A stretch of DNA of 64,000 bases, taken from assembly GCA_014381555.1 (NCBI GenBank), contig JACNLO010000052.1, positions 41,970 through 105,969 on the forward strand, in the 5' to 3' direction. Origin of the DNA: Planctomycetota bacterium. Its GTDB lineage: Bacteria; Planctomycetota; Phycisphaerae; Phycisphaerales; SM1A02. The position numbers were made by a program, and so were the translations under genes. Below the pieces are notes generated by a model. It was not told the DNA's origin, ran no database searches, and worked only from the letters and a program-made list of their open reading frames with translations. Of the stretch, positions 55,975-64,000 are shown piece by piece. Position 1 is the stretch's first letter. The number at the start of each line of letters is the position of its first letter.

Positions 55975-56412
55975 ATGTCTATTACTACCATACTATTTGT
56001 TTGTACCGGAAACACTTGCAGAAGCCCGATGGCAGAGGGAATTGCCCAAAAATGGCTTTCTGACAATGGATTTACGGATTGGCTGGCTGTTTCGGCTGGT
56101 GTTTCAGCTAGTCAAGGTAGCCCAACAAGCGAAGAAACAATTAGAGCACTTTCACAACGAGGAATTTTAACTGTTGGGACAAGCAAGGTATTGACGAGTG
56201 AAATGGCACGCGCAGCAGATTTGGTTCTGTGCATGTCTAAGAGACACCTGATAGCCACATTAAAATTTACCAACAACGCGGTGCTGCTTGATCCTTCCGG
56301 AGATATTCTCGACCCAATTGGTCAAGACCAATCTGTGTACGATGCACTGGCCGAGCAAATGGAAAAACTCATTGCAGCAAAACTACAAGAATTGACAAAA
56401 GAAGGAGCATAA
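55975..56412 (+). CDS. Low-molecular-weight phosphatase, YwlE-like (protein-arginine phosphatase candidate)
   Basis: 145 residues. P-loop CTGNTCRS at about residues 9-16 and the general-acid DP motif near the C-terminus (LDPIGQDQ). The residue before the second Cys is Thr, which in B. subtilis YwlE favours phosphoarginine, while tyrosine phosphatases usually have Ile/Leu/Val there. The next gene is rpiB, as in the B. subtilis ywlE-ywlF pair. Arginine specificity is inference; no McsB kinase lies in the window. Confidence 0.88.
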   Translation: MSITTILFVCTGNTCRSPMAEGIAQKWLSDNGFTDWLAVSAGVSASQGSPTSEETIRALSQRGILTVGTSKVLTSEMARAADLVLCMSKRHLIATLKFTNNAVLLDPSGDILDPIGQDQSVYDALAEQMEKLIAAKLQELTKEGA

Positions 56413-56853
56413 ATGGCATTTCAAGTTGGGACAATTGCGATTGGTTCAGATCACAGGGCAAGAGGAATAGTAGATGGTCTTGCAGAACACCTTGAACCAA
56501 TGGGGTGGGTGGTTCACAAACACTACGGAGGCGATGCTGATTCAGTTGATTATCCGTGCATTGCAAAAGAAGTGACAAACGAAATCATTTCTGGCGAAGC
56601 AATTTGTGGAATATTAATTTGCGGTTCTGGAATTGGCATGTCTATGGCTGCGAATAAGGTTGCCGGTGTCCGCGCCGCGCTTGTTCACGAACCCGTGGCG
56701 GCAGAAATGAGCCGAAGACACAATGACGCGAACGTGTTGTGTATGGCAGCTAATGGGCCACTTGACAGCGACTACAACAAGATTGTAGACACCTGGCTCT
56801 CAACCGATTTTGAAGGCGGCCGACACCAACGCCGCGTCGACCTTATAAATTAA
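56413..56853 (+). CDS. rpiB: Ribose-5-phosphate isomerase B
   Basis: 146 residues; ATG immediately follows the phosphatase stop. RpiB motifs: IAIGSDHRARG, the catalytic-loop ILICGSGIGMSMAANKV (here ICGSG with Cys), GVRAALVHEPVAAEMSRRHNDANVL. Interconverts ribose-5-phosphate and ribulose-5-phosphate. A hairpin terminator lies about 60 bp downstream. Confidence 0.95.
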   Translation: MAFQVGTIAIGSDHRARGIVDGLAEHLEPMGWVVHKHYGGDADSVDYPCIAKEVTNEIISGEAICGILICGSGIGMSMAANKVAGVRAALVHEPVAAEMSRRHNDANVLCMAANGPLDSDYNKIVDTWLSTDFEGGRHQRRVDLIN

Positions 56854-56912
56854 TTAACCCGAGGTTGATTAACAGGCCTAAATTCCGCGCTGACCTCGAG
56901 GATAATTACCAC

Positions 56913-56937
56913 GAAAACAACCACGCAGGTTGTTTTC
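56913..56937 (+). terminator. Terminator-like hairpin after rpiB
   Basis: GAAAACAACC (56913-56922) and GGTTGTTTTC (56928-56937) form a perfect 10-bp stem with loop ACGCA, followed by a broken T-rich stretch. Confidence 0.6.
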
Positions 56938-57065
56938 TGTATTTCCCAAAGTGCCAATCACGTCGACTGTTGCCGAAATGCTTTCAAAAGAATAAATAAA
57001 AACACTTTTTTTGTTGCAACGGCGCCAATTATTTATAACAATAGAGTTACATAAGGAGGAAGAAA

Positions 57066-59537
57066 ATGATTTATCCAACAAGTATATTTGCTGCGATGTG
57101 TGCACCTTCTCTTGTTTTGTCATACTTGCCACAACCACCAAGCGGTGATATTCCAGAAGTTCGTGCAGTTTCAACTAACCAAATCGACAAGCCGATATGG
57201 GTTGGTCCCGCTGAAGACGATGGAACACATCAAATTAGACCATCAAGTTTGCCAACGGACCTTCCAATTCCGATGCCAAACCCAGATGAAGCAAAACCCG
57301 TAGACAGTTCTCCTGGAACTTTTTTGTATCACGACTTGCAGACAGACGAAACATATCCAGTGCGTCTTTCGACTTTTAGTTCAGGATTAGAGGGAGGAGA
57401 TGCCAGTTTCCAGTTTGGTGGAATTTGGAACGGAACATCAAATCATGAGGGTCAGCGAACGTTTTCTGATCTTGAACTTGCAAATAGTCCGGACACATTT
57501 CCAAGAAGTACAGCGTGCCGGTTAAGGATGCAATTCACAGATGTTGATGGAATCGAGTGGCAGTTTGTTGGGTCGGGACATCTTATTGATGCAGAAACGA
57601 TATTGACCGCTGGACATTGTGTTTATACAGATGAGTTTGTAGACAGCAATGGGATTACCAGGGTGATAAATGACTGGGCCGATTGGGTTGATGTGTTTCC
57701 GGGTAGTCACGGTGGAACCGACTACTGGGGAAGAGCTGATTCTACCGCCCTAGGGGCATTCACCGGATGGACAGAAGACGATGATTTTGATTGGGATATA
57801 GGGGTGATTCGAGTTAGTAGGGCTGTTGGGATGCTTGCTGGTTGGACCGGATGGAGCTGGGGCTACAGTTGTTCAACCATACAAGGCAGGCAATACCACA
57901 ATTTTTCCTATCCAGCAGAAAGTTGTGGCCAAGATGACGCAGATGGAAACCCACTGCACAATGGTGATGACATGTATTATCGCCAAGGCGAATTTGATTC
58001 TTGTCCAGGTAACCAACTACACATAGATACTACAGCGGGATGTTTTACAACAAGTCACGGGGGTATGAGCGGTAGCGGATATTATTATCTTGATGACGAT
58101 GGAGACAGACGAGTCCATGCCCAGCACTCAAACGGCAATGGATCAACATCTTCAAATGCAGCAAAAATTTGGGAGAGTTTATCTGACTTTTTAGTAGACG
58201 ACTTTGTCCCCGGTTCACGAGGGTCTAATTTTGATCTTCAGGCAATGTATATCAGAAGTGAAGCGGGAGTTTCTGAGCCCGCACCATATTCTGCAAATGA
58301 CACCATAGACGACCTAAAGTTTACATCGGCAAACCCAACTAATGGTTCCGACAGCGGAACTTGGGGTTTTGATGTTTATCTTTCTACAGATGACACAATA
58401 GATACCGGCGACACCTTGCTTGATCACAAAACATACTCTTGGGATTACAATTCTATGGCAGAAGTCAACGTCGGTTTTGGGAATGTGTATTAACCAGTTG
58501 GTCTTCCAACAGGTAACTATTGGCTAGGTGTTCGGTTTGATTCTGACACGGATGGCTCATCAGGAAATAACGAAACAAGCGGATGGGATGCTTACAGGCT
58601 TTCTGTTCAGTCAGTAGTAGACGCTGATGCTGTTTCGGTTGTACCGCTAGACACACAAGTTTTTGCAGGAGATTATTTAGAATATTCGGCTATTGTTGGA
58701 AACAATGGTGCCCAAACAAGCAACATAGTTGTTGACATTTACGCTTCCACAAACCAGATAATAACGGAATACGACACACTTCTAGGAACTATATACACAT
58801 CATTTCCATCTCCGGGCACTAATGAAATAGACAGCCCTGTGCTAATACCCGACTCGCTTTCAGATGGAGAGTATTATTTGGGTCTAATTGTTGAGCCAAA
58901 CTATTATGAAGATGTTGACAATTCGAACAACACTGTTGCCTCGGACAATACTTTTCAAAAAGTAACAGCACCATCAAACGACAACTGTGAAGACGCAGTC
59001 GTTGTTGAATTAGGAGACACCGAGTTTTCAACCCTGTACGCTTCAACAGATGGAGCAGACCACCCCGAATGCGAGGAGTCCGGTGATGGCGGTGTAACAG
59101 TGAATGACATTTGGTATGCGTTTGTTTCACCATCATCAGGAACACTAACCGCTAGTACTTGTGATCAGGTTGACTACGATTCAGATCTAGTGCTCTATAG
59201 TGGAAGTTGCGACACTTCTGTTTTGGTTGCGTGCAACGATGACGGCACTGGCTGTGGTTCATATTCTTCTCTTCTAGAAGCTCCGGTACAACAGGGCTCC
59301 TCGTACCTGTTGCGTGTAGGTGGTTGGAACAACAACTCGGCAGGCACAGGGACCTTGTCGCTCACGATTGAAACGAGTGTTTCTGGAGATATTAATGGTG
59401 ATGGCACTGTGGACGTCGAAGACCTTTTGCTACTAATTGCCTCTTGGGGAAGCGACGGAAGCGACGGTACCGATCTAGATGGAAATGGTGTTGTTGATGT
59501 TCAAGATGCGTTGATACTAATTGCAAACTGGGGGTAA
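57066..59537 (+). pseudogene. Secreted trypsin-like protease with CARDB and dockerin modules, split by one in-frame TAA
   Basis: Starts at ATG 57066 behind AGGAGG. Residues 1-475 contain a signal peptide, a propeptide and an S1 protease domain: His in TAGHCVY, Asp in WDIGVIRV, Ser in GGMSGSGYY, then the start of a CARDB-like beta domain. A TAA at 58491-58493 interrupts it. The same frame stays open for 347 more codons, completing CARDB copies (LPTGNYWLGVRFD and LSDGEYYLGLIVE), a Cys-rich beta domain (NDNCEDAVVVELG) and dockerin-like repeats ending IANWG. Full length would be 823 residues. Could be a recent nonsense mutation, readthrough or a sequence error. Confidence 0.85.
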
Positions 59538-59625
59538 TTGGCGCGTAGCAGCAAAACGACACTCTTAGTCGATTATTCTCCCACCATTGTGCGAATGTTC
59601 CGCATAGGACATAACATAAACACCT

Positions 59626-60615
59626 ATGTCATCCACGCGAATCCTAGATGCAAACATAAACCGCGCTGCCGAAGGAATGCGCGTCCTTGAAGATATTGCT
59701 CGGTTTACACTTGAGAACCAAATACTCTGCTCGTCAATAAAGAGTTGTCGACATGAACTTCGTATTCAGACGAAGCATTATTCCTCTTGTCGTGATGTTT
59801 TGGGTGATGTTGGTACTGCGGTATCGACAAAAACAGAAGGAACCCGCAATTCTGTAAACGATATTGCGATAGCGGCAGGAAACCGTTGCGCCGAAGCCCT
59901 TCGTGTCATCGAAGAGTTTTTAAAACTTGAGCACAAAAAAAATACCGTCGAATCAATCCGATACGAAATGTACGACTTGTCAGCAGAGATAATACGCTTG
60001 CTTGGTGCAACAAACAAACAACAGTGGAAACTTTGTTTTATTATGACAAAGGACGAATGTGTCCTTGCTTGGCAAGACACACTCATTCAGTCCATCGCTG
60101 CTGGTTGTGATTGTGTGCAAGTTCGAGAAAAAGAACTTGCAACCAACGATTTAATAAAACATGTCAAAGAGGTAAAGCAAATAGCGGACAAATATGGTAC
60201 CCACGTAATAGTAAACGACCGCGTAGATGTCCTCTTGGCCACCGGTGCCTCTGGGGTTCATTTGGGCAAGAGCGACATGTCTATCCAAGATGCACGAAAA
60301 CTGCTTGGTTCAGAATACATCATCGGCAAAACGGTACACACCAAAGACGGCCTAACTGGCGACGCTGACTACATCGGAGTTGGTGCCATGTTTGCGTCCA
60401 GCACAAAACCAGAGGTTCAAATTTCTTCTCTTGGTTTATTAAAAAGCGCTATGGCGTACAACCACCTTGCTATCGGTGGCATCACCCCAGAAAACGTAAA
60501 CCAACTATATGCCGCTGGGTGCAAAGGAATTGCTGTAAGTTCTGCAATTGCACACTCAGACGCACCAGAAAAAATGGTCGCCGCGCTCCTACAACCCGAG
60601 CGCCAATCCGCATGA
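59626..60615 (+). CDS. thiE: Thiamine-phosphate synthase with N-terminal ThiD2-like domain
   Basis: 329 residues. N-terminal about 125 residues carry RILDANINRAAEGMRVLEDIARF, the ThiD2-type domain found fused to ThiE in several phyla. The ThiE barrel (about 130-329) shows CVQVREKE, VIVNDRVDVLLATGASGVHLG, GADYIGVGAMFASSTKP-like strands and AIGGITPENV. It joins HMP-PP and thiazole phosphate. No TPP riboswitch core was seen in the 88 bp upstream. The stop overlaps the antiporter start (ATGA). Confidence 0.92.
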   Translation: MSSTRILDANINRAAEGMRVLEDIARFTLENQILCSSIKSCRHELRIQTKHYSSCRDVLGDVGTAVSTKTEGTRNSVNDIAIAAGNRCAEALRVIEEFLKLEHKKNTVESIRYEMYDLSAEIIRLLGATNKQQWKLCFIMTKDECVLAWQDTLIQSIAAGCDCVQVREKELATNDLIKHVKEVKQIADKYGTHVIVNDRVDVLLATGASGVHLGKSDMSIQDARKLLGSEYIIGKTVHTKDGLTGDADYIGVGAMFASSTKPEVQISSLGLLKSAMAYNHLAIGGITPENVNQLYAAGCKGIAVSSAIAHSDAPEKMVAALLQPERQSA

Positions 60616-61856
60616 TGCTTGCTTCGGTTGAACATCATGGTGTTGTTTCCACGACACTTACGACATTTATTTCACTTCTTGCATTTGCAACAGTTGTTGG
60701 AGTTTGCGCAAAGTTTGTAAAGGTTCCTTACACAATCGCCTTGGTACTGGCGGGCCTTGCTGTTGCTATCCTTGGTGCTGCTCCAGATGGAATGGTAATA
60801 ACACAGGAACTTATTCTTGTTCTTCTTCTTCCACCCCTTTTATTCCAAGCAGGTCTTCATCTCGAACTAGAGTTGCTCCAAAAAAAAGCAGTACCAGTTG
60901 TAATTCTTGCCATTCCCGGAGTCCTTGTTTCAACGGTTTTTGTTGCACTCGCAGTACGTCCCTTTCTTGGCGACGCCGCTTGGCTACCAGCTTTATTGTT
61001 TGGCGCAATGCTTGCTCCGACCGATCCGATTTCGGTTTTAGCAACGCTTAAAACCGCAAAAGCCCCAAGCCGCCTAAAGACACTTATCGAAGGCGAAAGT
61101 TTGTTTAATGATGGAACGGGCGTTGTTCTGTTTTTAATTTTGCTTGCAGCCGTCTATCCAACGGGTGACCACGAGGGTTCACTATCTATTGTTGATGGCA
61201 TAATGCAATTCGTTAAAGTTGCTGGCCTAGGCGTTGTCTTTGGTATTGGCTTTGGATTAATTTCATTTTGGATTTTGCGTCGCCTTAACGACCACGTTCT
61301 TGAAAACGCAATAACAATCGTTCTTGCATGGGGCTCATTTATTGTTGCAGAACAAAGTGGGGCCTCAGGTGTTATATCTGTCGTCGTTGCCGGTCTCATT
61401 ATTGGCAACTACGGTACAAAACTTGCAATGAGCGACCAAACCGTGCAAACAATAAACACCTTTTGGGAATCAATCGACTTCTTAATTAACTCAATTGTCT
61501 TTTTACTTATAGGTTTTGAGTTGCAAGATATTGGTGGTTTGCCCGCCCTGCTTCAAACAAACGTTCTTCTCGCAGTTGGTGCAACTTGGCTCGCCATCAT
61601 GGCTGCTCGTGCCCTCATGGTTTATCCAACATCACTTACTATAGGAAAACACTGGCCAAATGGGTGGAAACACGTTGTCTTCTGGTCTGGACTTAAAGGG
61701 TCTATTCCACTCGCACTGGTTTTGGGACTTCCTTCTGGCGAACTTAAACAAACACTTGTTCCCGTTGCCTTCGGCGTAGTTATGGTAAGTTTGTTGTTGC
61801 AGGGCTTAACCGTTGGTCCACTTATTCGAAAAACAGGCGTTGCAAATGCCAATTAG
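60612..61856 (+). CDS. CPA1-family Na+/H+ antiporter (NhaP-like)
   Basis: 414 residues from ATG 60612. About 12 membrane helices. CPA1 motifs: LLLPPLLFQAGLHLEL, GAMLAPTDPISVLATLK with the essential Asp after Thr-Asp-Pro, EGESLFNDGTGVVLF with the ND pair, and a late SGLKGSIPLALVLGLP. Exchanges Na+ or K+ for H+ across the inner membrane. Translationally coupled to thiE and overlapping the MBL gene by 11 bp. No cytoplasmic regulatory tail. Confidence 0.93.
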   Translation: MMLASVEHHGVVSTTLTTFISLLAFATVVGVCAKFVKVPYTIALVLAGLAVAILGAAPDGMVITQELILVLLLPPLLFQAGLHLELELLQKKAVPVVILAIPGVLVSTVFVALAVRPFLGDAAWLPALLFGAMLAPTDPISVLATLKTAKAPSRLKTLIEGESLFNDGTGVVLFLILLAAVYPTGDHEGSLSIVDGIMQFVKVAGLGVVFGIGFGLISFWILRRLNDHVLENAITIVLAWGSFIVAEQSGASGVISVVVAGLIIGNYGTKLAMSDQTVQTINTFWESIDFLINSIVFLLIGFELQDIGGLPALLQTNVLLAVGATWLAIMAARALMVYPTSLTIGKHWPNGWKHVVFWSGLKGSIPLALVLGLPSGELKQTLVPVAFGVVMVSLLLQGLTVGPLIRKTGVANAN

Positions 61857-62658
61857 CGATTTTTCATTTACATTTTTGGGAACAGGCACATCTGCTGGCA
61901 TTCCCGTTATTACTTGTGATTGTGATGTGTGCAAGAGCGATAATCCAAAAGACAAACGACTAAGGTGTAGTGTTTGTGTTCGATTCAAAGACGAAACGGG
62001 GCAAGACCGCTCGGTGCTAGTTGATACGTCCCCAGATTTTCGGCAACAGGTGCTTAGGGAAAAACTTACGCGCTGTGATGCGATTCTGTTTACCCACAAC
62101 CACGTTGACCATACATTTGGGCTAGACGACACGAGGATGTTTAACATATCGATGTCACAACCACTTGACATTTATGCAGAACGTCACACCCTTGACCACC
62201 TTTCCAGAGTTTTTCAACACGTTTTTGAATCACACAAAAATGTTAACGATTCTTTTGTTGCAAACTTGATTCCACACGAAATTTTTCCAGAAGAACCAAT
62301 TGATTTGTTTGGTGTTACCTTCACGCCAATCCGACTTCTTCATGGACGACTCCCAATAGTTGGTTTTAGAATAGATGCCATAGGCGCCCCATCGATTGCC
62401 TATTGCACCGATGTCTCTTCGATACCACCCGAAACGTGGCCACAACTTGAGAATCTTGAAGTTCTTGTGCTCGACATGCTTCGGTTTAGACACCATCCTA
62501 CACACCTAAACCTTGATCAGGCAATTGAAATTGCTCAGCAAGTTGGTGCGAAGCAAACCTACTTCACACACATGACGCACTGTGTTATGCACGACAAAAC
62601 CGAGGAAGAATTGCCAAGCGCAATGCACCTTGCTTACGACGGCCTAAAAATCCAATAA
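61846..62658 (+). CDS. PhnP-like metallo-beta-lactamase hydrolase
   Basis: 270 residues from ATG 61846. FTFLGTGTSAGIPVITCDCDVC at the N-terminus with the cysteine cluster CDCDVC...RCSVC typical of PhnP-type MBL phosphodiesterases, then FTHNHVDHTFGLDDTR (HxHxDH-like), ligands in LLHGRLP and YCTDVS, and a late THMTH. Likely a cyclic phosphodiesterase; the phosphonate C-P lyase genes are absent here, so its substrate is unknown. Overlaps the upstream antiporter gene. Confidence 0.88.
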   Translation: MPISDFSFTFLGTGTSAGIPVITCDCDVCKSDNPKDKRLRCSVCVRFKDETGQDRSVLVDTSPDFRQQVLREKLTRCDAILFTHNHVDHTFGLDDTRMFNISMSQPLDIYAERHTLDHLSRVFQHVFESHKNVNDSFVANLIPHEIFPEEPIDLFGVTFTPIRLLHGRLPIVGFRIDAIGAPSIAYCTDVSSIPPETWPQLENLEVLVLDMLRFRHHPTHLNLDQAIEIAQQVGAKQTYFTHMTHCVMHDKTEEELPSAMHLAYDGLKIQ

Positions 62659-62659
62659 G

Positions 62660-63062
62660 TTATTTTGTTCCAGAACTCTCGTTCAGTGTGCCCGTTGCGT
62701 CTACAAAAATTTGTTTTGAAGCAACCGGTATAGAAAGTTGATGGGCACCTTTAGAAATGTTTATTTTGTTTAAGTCAATCACCTGCAACGTTGTGTTTTG
62801 GTACGACTTAAAATAAAGTTTATTATTGGTGAGGTCTTTGTAGACAGTCCACTGAGTTTTGTCTGGCAGATCGTCTTTTGCACCCTTCTTTCCTTGGACA
62901 GCACCGTTTGGAATGTCGACATTGTTCATAATGTGATCAGCCAAATTAACCGTTTCTTCGCCCGTTTCAACAGGGAATGAACTTTTTGCCAAATACATTA
63001 TTTTTACAAACCTTGAAGGGGGCGTGAAATCACCAGGAATACCAGTAGCCCCAGAACCCTGT
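62660..63062 (-). pseudogene. 3' remnant of a linear amide C-N (choloylglycine-type) hydrolase
   Basis: Read on the minus strand from about 63062, the frame gives GQGSGATGIPGDFTPPSRF, then NNVDIPNGAVQG, WTVYKDLTNNKLYFKSY and a C-terminal tail. These match the C-terminal half of Ntn-type linear amide hydrolases. The N-terminal half with the catalytic cysteine is missing and a stop codon lies just beyond 63090 in this frame. The only internal ATG (62998) would give 112 residues without an active site. Its 5' end abuts the opposite remnant. Confidence 0.75.
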
Positions 63063-63761
63063 CCAGTTGCCGCGATGATAAGCGTTCCGTTTCAGGGGAA
63101 CTATGATCGTAAGATTGGTCCAAACAACGACGGCTCTCGTTACCAACTTAACTTTCAACCGGTAATCCCAATAGAACTGAATGACGATTGGAATTTGATT
63201 AGCCGGACCGTTGTTCCGATTATTAAACAAAAAGATATTCTTCCTGACTCGGGAACCCAAACAGGAGTTGGTGACACTGTTCAAAGTTTTTTCTTTTCCC
63301 CAAGAAAGCCAACCGAAGATGGGTGGATACTAGGGGTTGGTCCCGCCCTGTTACTTCCAACGGCTTCGAACGATTTACTTGGTACAGAAAAATGGGGCGC
63401 AGGACCAACTTTTGTTGGTCTCAGGCAAGATGGTCCATGGACATACGGCATTCTCGCCAACCACATCTGGTCATATGCTGGTAACAAAAATCGAGCTGAT
63501 GTAAACGCAACATTTGTTCAACCTTTTGCAAGTTACACCACAAATGACGCCTGGACATTCGGTATCCAAACAGAAACGACATACAGTTGGGAAACCGAAG
63601 AATGGTCAATTCCAATTGAGGGTGTTGTTTCTAAAATGACAACAATTGGAAACCAGAAATTAAACATCTTTGGTGGGCTCAAATATTGGGTTGATAGCCC
63701 AAATAGCGGTCCACAAGGGCTTGGTTTCCGCTTTGGAATCACCCTTCTCTTCCCAAATTAA
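63063..63761 (+). pseudogene. 5'-truncated outer-membrane transporter-like beta-barrel protein
   Basis: From about 63063 the plus frame reads PVAAMISVPFQGNYD, IGPNNDGSRYQLNFQPVIP, DDWNLISRTVVPII and ends RFGITLLFPN with the aromatic C-terminus of beta barrels. It matches a family of outer-membrane 'transporter' proteins after their signal and N-terminal segment, which are absent. The GTG at 63024 that opens the frame lies in sequence belonging to the opposite hydrolase remnant, so a real signal peptide is not available. Probably not functional. Confidence 0.75.
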
Positions 63762-63775
63762 TTAGAGGCCCTGCA

Positions 63776-63805
63776 CTGTCAGTGGCGCGAACTCTCTGCT
63801 ATAAT
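63776..63805 (+). promoter_or_regulatory. Putative atpG promoter
   Basis: TATAAT at 63800-63805 with CTGTCA (four of six -35 positions) at 63776-63781, spacing 18. The ATG lies 10 nt after the -10, so the leader would be only a few bases. Confidence 0.45.
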
Positions 63806-63815
63806 CCCGCCTCTT

Positions 63816-64000
63816 ATGGCACAAATTCGCGCTATCCGAAAACGTATGACTGCGGTTGGAACCATCGCACGTATTACTAAAACGATGCAGATGATTGCTA
63901 CGGCAAAATTTACTGCCGCTCTATCAAGGGCTAAGGATAGCAGACCATACACAGACGCAATTCGAAATCTCGTTGGTGAGGTTTCTGGTGCAGCAGGCGA
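63816..64000 (+). CDS. atpG: ATP synthase gamma subunit, N-terminal part (runs off the window)
   Basis: Starts at ATG 63816 and stays open to the window end (61 codons seen). MAQIRAIRKRMTAVGTIARI and TKTMQMIATAKF are the conserved N-terminal helix of the F1 gamma subunit, the rotating central stalk. Normally it follows atpA; here the gene before it is a truncated barrel protein and a TATAAT promoter lies just upstream. So atpG would head its own unit, or the junction is abnormal. Confidence 0.92.
   Translation, partial: MAQIRAIRKRMTAVGTIARITKTMQMIATAKFTAALSRAKDSRPYTDAIRNLVGEVSGAAG

Noticed and set aside
58491..58493. Reassigned genetic code with TAA as a sense codon
   Set aside because: Many other genes here end at TAA where family homology ends, for example rpiB and dnaE's neighbours, so TAA is a normal stop.
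59538..59625. TPP riboswitch before thiE
   Set aside because: No CUGAGA-type core or paired helices in the 88-bp gap.

Overview
The window is a densely coding, moderately AT-rich bacterial chromosome segment with no rRNA, CRISPR array, transposase or phage gene. Several features point to a Planctomycetota bacterium, most likely a marine Phycisphaerales relative. Two secreted proteases end in dockerin-like calcium-binding repeats, a TPR protein carries two RNA polymerase alpha-CTD domains, outer-membrane lipoproteins of the TolC family are present, and an LptB-type ATPase indicates a Gram-negative envelope. Taxonomy is inferred from these traits only; no database search was possible.

Layout. 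0-12 kb: the 3' end of an M48 protease; a minus-strand run of M14 carboxypeptidase, thioredoxin protein, MATE exporter and TPR/alpha-CTD protein; a ChaN-like lipoprotein; Sua5/TsaC; a TolC lipoprotein; and an SH3 protein. 12-22 kb: tRNA-Ala, RsmJ, an active/inactive M16 peptidase pair, a methyltransferase, a polyprenyl diphosphate synthase, an odd 70-nt tRNA-Glu-like gene, an RNase Z-like hydrolase and dnaA. After dnaA comes a 255-bp gap holding DnaA boxes and a candidate structured RNA. 21.7-37 kb: trpD, lgt, holB, comEC, a PQQ-type sugar dehydrogenase, a VKOR-DsbA fusion, argS, a B12-domain/MeaB fusion, a PrpD-family protein, fbp and a thiolase.

37-47 kb: a six-gene minus-strand series (TolC, HlyD adaptor, UbiX, small lipoprotein, fungal-type cytosine deaminase and an unlisted 43-residue basic peptide) faces a plus-strand operon of upp, an orphan DNA methylase, a PPP-like phosphatase and tsaB. 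Two adjacent regulators with degenerate receiver domains follow. 47-56 kb: dnaE, then a minus-strand run of an aminotransferase, small envelope proteins, lptB and three genes I do not recognise. 56-64 kb: a YwlE-like phosphatase and rpiB, a dockerin-bearing trypsin-like protease split by one in-frame stop, thiE, a CPA1 antiporter, an MBL hydrolase, two head-to-head gene remnants, and the start of atpG.

Functional links. DnaA, HolB and DnaE serve replication. TsaC and TsaB act in tRNA t6A synthesis. Cytosine deaminase and Upp would form a cytosine-to-UMP salvage route. Lgt would lipidate the many lipoproteins seen here. The thiolase, PrpD-like protein and B12/MeaB fusion suggest short-chain acyl-CoA or propionate metabolism. 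The points most worth a second look are the interrupted protease, the head-to-head remnants beside an isolated atpG, the shortened tRNA, the structured element next to dnaA, the TPR/double alpha-CTD protein and the B12-MeaB fusion without a mutase domain.
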